In this document: positions 61,150-64,000 of the stretch, piece after piece
How the letters are laid out: every line of letters begins with the position of its first letter
Numbering within the stretch: position 1 is the stretch's first letter
Assembly (NCBI GenBank): GCA_963788215.1
Contig: CAWBFX010000003.1
Location: 1-64,000, forward strand
Source of the DNA: AC-32 sp963788215
GTDB taxonomy: Bacteria; Actinomycetota; Thermoleophilia; Gaiellales; Gaiellaceae
Length of the DNA stretch: 64,000 nt
Direction of reading: 5' to 3'
Position numbers and translations under genes: made by a program
Notes under the pieces: model-generated
Seen by the model: only the letters and a program-made list of their open reading frames with translations
The model's database searches: none
What the model was told of the DNA's origin: nothing

Positions 61150-61626
61150 TTACTCGAGGGCCAGCTCGAGGTGCAGCTCGTCCCGGATCGGAAGGCCCGC
61201 CGAGTCGACTTCCGCGATCGACGGCTTGCGCTTCCGCTCCTCGTCGATCGCGCCGGGAACGAGGCCGACGAGCCGGAATCCACGCTTCTGGTAGAAGGCA
61301 AGCGCGCGCAGGTTGTTGTTCGTCGTAAGCAGCTGAACGCGCCGGCAGCGCGCCTCGCGAGCCGCGGACACGACCGCCTCGAGGAGCCGCGTCCCGATGC
61401 CCTCGCCCTCGTCCAGAGCGTCGATGCTGACGATCTCGCACGCCTCGCCGTCCAGCTCGTAGGTGACGAGGCCCACGCAGCGATCGCCGTCGAAGGCCGC
61501 GAAGCCCGGCAGCTCGGCCGGCTTCCAGATCTTGCCCCGGCCAACGACGATCTCGTCGCCCCAGCGCTCGCGGATCAGCCGCCCGACCCAGCCGCGGTCG
61601 GCCTCCTCGAGCGCCCGGATCTCCAC
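61150..61626 (-). CDS. GNAT-family acetyltransferase
   Basis: 158 aa. Motif A EIVSIDALDEGEGIGTRLLEAVVSAA contains the acetyl-CoA loop, and motif B TNNNLRALAFYQKRGFRLVGLVPG is typical. It acetylates an unknown amine. It lies 3 bp after the aldehyde dehydrogenase stop on the same strand, likely in one transcript. ATG at 61626. Confidence 0.93.
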   Translation of the reverse strand: MEIRALEEADRGWVGRLIRERWGDEIVVGRGKIWKPAELPGFAAFDGDRCVGLVTYELDGEACEIVSIDALDEGEGIGTRLLEAVVSAAREARCRRVQLLTTNNNLRALAFYQKRGFRLVGLVPGAIDEERKRKPSIAEVDSAGLPIRDELHLELALE

Positions 61627-61629
61627 GGC

Positions 61630-63129
61630 CTAGGTGGCGGTGTCGATCTGCGCCTTCTGCAGCTTCCCCGAGTAGTCGACGTAGATCGACTTCCACTCGG
61701 TGAAGACGTCGAGCGCGGCCTGCCCGGCTTCGCGGTGGCCGTTGCCGGTGCCCTTCACGCCGCCGAAGGGCAGGTGCACCTCGGCGCCGATCGTGCCGGC
61801 GTTGATGTACGTGATTCCGGCCTCGAGGTCGCGCATCGCGCGGAAGGCGGTGTTGACGTCGCGCGTGAAGATCGACGACGAGAGGCCGAACTCGATCCCG
61901 TTCGAGACCCTGACCGCCTCGTCCGCGTCGCGGACCCGGATCAGCGCGGTGGTCGGGCCGAAGATCTCCTCCTGCGCGACGCGCATCCCGGGGTCGACGT
62001 CGCCGAAGATGGTCGGCCGGTAGAAGTAGCCGTCGCTCAGCCCGTTGCCGCTCGCGACCTCGCCGCCGGTGAGCAGCTTCGCGCCTTCGTCCTTGCCGAT
62101 CTCCGTGTACGAGTGGATCTTGTCGAGTGCGCTCTGGTTGATGACCGGGCCGACGTCGACGCCGTCCTCCCAGCCGGGGCCGAGGCGGAGCTGCTCGGCG
62201 GCTTTGACGAGGCGGCCCTGCAGGTCCTCGTAGATCCCGTCCTGCGCGATCACGCGCGAGGCGGCCGTGCAGCGCTGGCCCGAGGTGCCGAACGCCGACC
62301 AGATGATCCCCTCGACCGCGAGGTCGAGGTCGGCGTCGTCGAGGACGATGATCGCGTTCTTGCCGCCGAGCTCGAGGTGGATGTGCTTGAGGTTGTCCGC
62401 GGCGTTCCGCATCACCTCCACCCCGGTCTCGCGCGAGCCCGTGAGCGTGATCACGGGGACGTCGGGGTGCTTGACGAGCCGGTCGCCGACCGCGCCGCCG
62501 CCGCCGTGGACGATGTTCACGACGCCGGCCGGGACTCCCGCCTCGGCGAGCAGCTCGACGAAGCGCTCGCCCAGGAGCGGCGTGTCGGTCGCGGGCTTGA
62601 AGACGACCGTGTTCCCGCAGACGAGCGCGGGCGCGATCTTCCAGGACGGGATCGCGATCGGGAAGTTCCACGGCGTGATCACGCCGACGACGCCGATCGG
62701 CTGGCGCACGCTCATGTTGAACTTGTCCTTGAGCTCGGAGGGCGTCGTCTGGCCGAACAGGCGCCGGCCTTCGCCGCCCATGTAGAAGCTCATGTCGATC
62801 GCTTCCTGGACGTCGCCGGCGGCCTCGGGAAGCACCTTGCCCATCTCGCGAGCCATCAGCTGCGCGAAATCGTCCTTCTGGTCGGCCAGTAGCTGCCCGA
62901 AGCGGAAGAGCATCTCGCCGCGGCGCGGGGCCGGGACGAGGCGCCACTCCTCGTAGGCGGCCTTCGCGGCCTCGACGGCCTTGTCGACGTCCTCGGCGCT
63001 CGAGCGCGGGAAGACCCCGAGCGTCTCGCCGGTCGCCGGGCTCTTCGTCTCGAAGGTCTCGCCCGACGCAGCGTCGACCCACTCGCCGCCGATGTAGTTC
63101 TGGAAGGACTTGGCCGCCGTCATCGCCAT
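61630..63129 (-). CDS. Aldehyde dehydrogenase (NAD(P)-dependent)
   Basis: 499 aa. IGVVGVITPWNFPIAIPSWKIAPALVCGNTVV (cofactor site), catalytic Glu in HIHLELGGKNA and nucleophile Cys in GTSGQRCTAASR. It is closest in style to the aminoadipate-semialdehyde/piperideine-6-carboxylate and related ALDHs, though the substrate cannot be fixed by eye. It oxidises an aldehyde to the acid. ATG at 63129 (the sequence starts AMTAAKSFQNYIGGEW; a second ATG follows two codons later). Confidence 0.95.
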   Translation of the reverse strand: MAMTAAKSFQNYIGGEWVDAASGETFETKSPATGETLGVFPRSSAEDVDKAVEAAKAAYEEWRLVPAPRRGEMLFRFGQLLADQKDDFAQLMAREMGKVLPEAAGDVQEAIDMSFYMGGEGRRLFGQTTPSELKDKFNMSVRQPIGVVGVITPWNFPIAIPSWKIAPALVCGNTVVFKPATDTPLLGERFVELLAEAGVPAGVVNIVHGGGGAVGDRLVKHPDVPVITLTGSRETGVEVMRNAADNLKHIHLELGGKNAIIVLDDADLDLAVEGIIWSAFGTSGQRCTAASRVIAQDGIYEDLQGRLVKAAEQLRLGPGWEDGVDVGPVINQSALDKIHSYTEIGKDEGAKLLTGGEVASGNGLSDGYFYRPTIFGDVDPGMRVAQEEIFGPTTALIRVRDADEAVRVSNGIEFGLSSSIFTRDVNTAFRAMRDLEAGITYINAGTIGAEVHLPFGGVKGTGNGHREAGQAALDVFTEWKSIYVDYSGKLQKAQIDTAT

Positions 63130-63151
63130 CGCCGCGATCTTAGCGTCGGCG

Positions 63152-63246
63152 GAGGGACTGTCCCCGGGACATGGCCCGCGCCCGCCGCCGAGGCGAGAGC
63201 TTCAAGCGCAAAACGATCCGTAGCCGTGTCCAGGGGACAGTCCCTC
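63152..63246. repeat. REP-like inverted repeat upstream of the aldehyde dehydrogenase gene
   Basis: AGGGACTGTCCCC (63153-63165) and GGGGACAGTCCCT (63233-63245) are exact inverted copies. With flanking GGACA/TGTCC pairs they could form a stem of over 20 bp around a ~45-nt spacer. Each arm is itself partly palindromic (GGGACTGTCCC). It lies in the 154-bp gap between 63129 and 63284; resembles REP or MITE palindromes. Confidence 0.7.
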
Positions 63247-63283
63247 GGACACGGCCGTACCGGCCATGGCTCGGCGAAGGCCG

Positions 63284-63505
63284 CTAGGCGTTCTCGGGCG
63301 GGTCGGTGTCGGGGAAGGTCCCGGGAGCTCGCGCCCGCCGGCGGTCGCGGATCTCGCGCTTGCCGCCGTATTCCCGGTTCTTGCGCCGGTCCTCGCCTTC
63401 GCGGCGGTCGAGGATGACCTCCACGTGGGGGTTGTCCTTGTAGTACTCGACCATCTTGTCGTAGAGCTCGTCTTCCAGCTCGCGCGGGATAACGCAATAG
63501 ATCAT
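63284..63505 (-). CDS. Small conserved charged protein, function unknown
   Basis: 73 aa. IYCVIPRELEDELYDKMVEYY followed by NPHVEVILDRREGEDRRKN and a basic Arg-rich tail. The first ~45 residues read as a small alpha/beta fold; I recall near relatives in actinobacteria but no function. It is probably soluble and may bind nucleic acid through its tail. ATG at 63505 with no strong ribosome binding site. The REP-like palindrome lies downstream of its stop. Confidence 0.75.
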   Translation of the reverse strand: MIYCVIPRELEDELYDKMVEYYKDNPHVEVILDRREGEDRRKNREYGGKREIRDRRRARAPGTFPDTDPPENA

Positions 63506-63539
63506 CTGCTACGGATTGTAGGGAGGCCCTAGGAGAGCG

Positions 63540-63965
63540 CTAGACCGGCGAGATGTCGGGGACTATGCGCCCATCCGGCGTGAGCTTCGCATTCCAGCTC
63601 ACGAACGTGCCCTCGAGCTCGCGCGGATCGTGTCCCCGCTCGGCCAGGCGGACCGGCTGGCCCGACTCCGGCGTGATGCGGTACTGGTACCACGAGATGT
63701 CCCAGGCGACCGTGAGCACAACCTCGGCGTTGACCCCCGAGAGCGCCACGATCGACGCCTTCGGCTGACCCAGACTCTTGGCGATCCCGGCGACCGTGCG
63801 GCGGAACGCGCTCTCGTTGAAGAGGTCCGCCGCCTCGACCATCGCCCGCTCGGCGTCGGACAATCGCCGCAGGATCGGCTCGTCGACGACCCGCTCGACC
63901 GTCGGCCGGCGCGAGTCGAGGAGCGCCGCGAGCGGCCCGAAGCGCCGCCGGCGCGATTCCACCAC
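63540..63965 (-). CDS. Uncharacterised protein (actinobacterial type)
   Basis: 141 aa, soluble. The N-terminal part (RRLSDAERAMVEAADLFNESAFRRTVAGIAKSLG) is helical; the C-terminal part (VNAEVVLTVAWDISWYQYRI, RELEGTFVSWNAKLTPDGRIVPDI) looks like a small beta-sheet. No catalytic motif or known domain is recognised. The ATG at 63965 lies near the window edge. The last 35 bases of the window hold no recognisable feature. Confidence 0.72.
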   Translation of the reverse strand: MVESRRRRFGPLAALLDSRRPTVERVVDEPILRRLSDAERAMVEAADLFNESAFRRTVAGIAKSLGQPKASIVALSGVNAEVVLTVAWDISWYQYRITPESGQPVRLAERGHDPRELEGTFVSWNAKLTPDGRIVPDISPV

Positions 63966-64000
63966 CGGCGTCGGTAGGGCTCCCCTCCTTCAGCCAGCCG

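Overview
The window is high-GC bacterial chromosome, by eye roughly two-thirds G+C. Gene content points to Actinobacteria and most probably the class Thermoleophilia (Gaiellales/Solirubrobacterales); this placement is inference. The evidence is an rRNA operon without a spacer tRNA, GatCAB with an archaeal-type (non-discriminating) AspRS, an F420/luciferase-type flavoprotein, a UdgX-type uracil-DNA glycosylase, an Flp pilin, and chains of genes joined by 4-nt GTGA/ATGA/TTGA overlaps. There is no plasmid or phage backbone, CRISPR array or intact insertion sequence. Small repeats and palindromes are the only mobile-like signals.

Layout. 1-4591: the leftward rRNA operon (23S cut by the window edge, 16S, leader, promoter), fired from a promoter overlapping the stop codon of a TyrRS-like gene with degenerate signature motifs. 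4.6-13.7 kb: cell-wall synthase (class A PBP), alkyladenine glycosylase, MFS exporter, RemA-like protein, two aminotransferases (DegT family, IlvE), YbaK deacylase and a small Cys-containing protein. 13.7-24.8 kb: translation and one-carbon/serine genes, namely a T-box leader ahead of aspS, serA with a class-V aminotransferase, an M23 peptidase, gatB-gatA-gatC, csp, folD and a di-iron ferritin-like protein. Two copies of a ~165-bp structured repeat sit exactly at the stop codons of leftward genes (10.0 and 19.5 kb). 24.8-34.4 kb: HMG-CoA reductase, multicopper oxidase, MBL-rhodanese, then secreted beta-propeller/LamG proteins, one pair apparently split by a frameshift. 34.4-46.7 kb: tRNA-Cys with a truncated PASTA gene end abutting it, udgX, Flp pilin, a possible peptide/haem-oxygenase-like pair below a cyclase-ATPase, a methyltransferase, an orphan histidine kinase, a saccharopine-dehydrogenase-like enzyme, a pseudo-hydrolase/cyclase fusion and a cupin under an inverted-repeat operator.

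46.6-56.9 kb is the metabolic centrepiece: ten overlapping leftward genes that read as a complete tryptophan-to-anthraniloyl-CoA catabolic operon (KynA, KynU, aminobenzoate-CoA ligase, 2-aminobenzoyl-CoA monooxygenase/reductase, SDR, enoyl-CoA hydratase, acyl-CoA dehydrogenase, RidA, a luciferase-like flavoprotein). A creatininase-family hydrolase stands where a formamidase is expected, and a hotdog thioesterase diverges from the operon. 56.9-64 kb: DMT transporter, tRNA-Gly, RNase HI, a Nif3-insert-like protein, a toroid protein, a two-enzyme cell-wall hydrolase, GNAT, aldehyde dehydrogenase, a REP-like palindrome and two small uncharacterised genes.

How it works together: AspRS plus GatCAB imply transamidation synthesis of Asn-tRNA and/or Gln-tRNA, with aspS apparently throttled by uncharged tRNA through the T-box. 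A recurring GTARC-N6-GTNAS direct repeat precedes several extracytoplasmic genes and resembles an OmpR/MtrA-type regulator box. All functions are read from motifs by eye; no database search was run.
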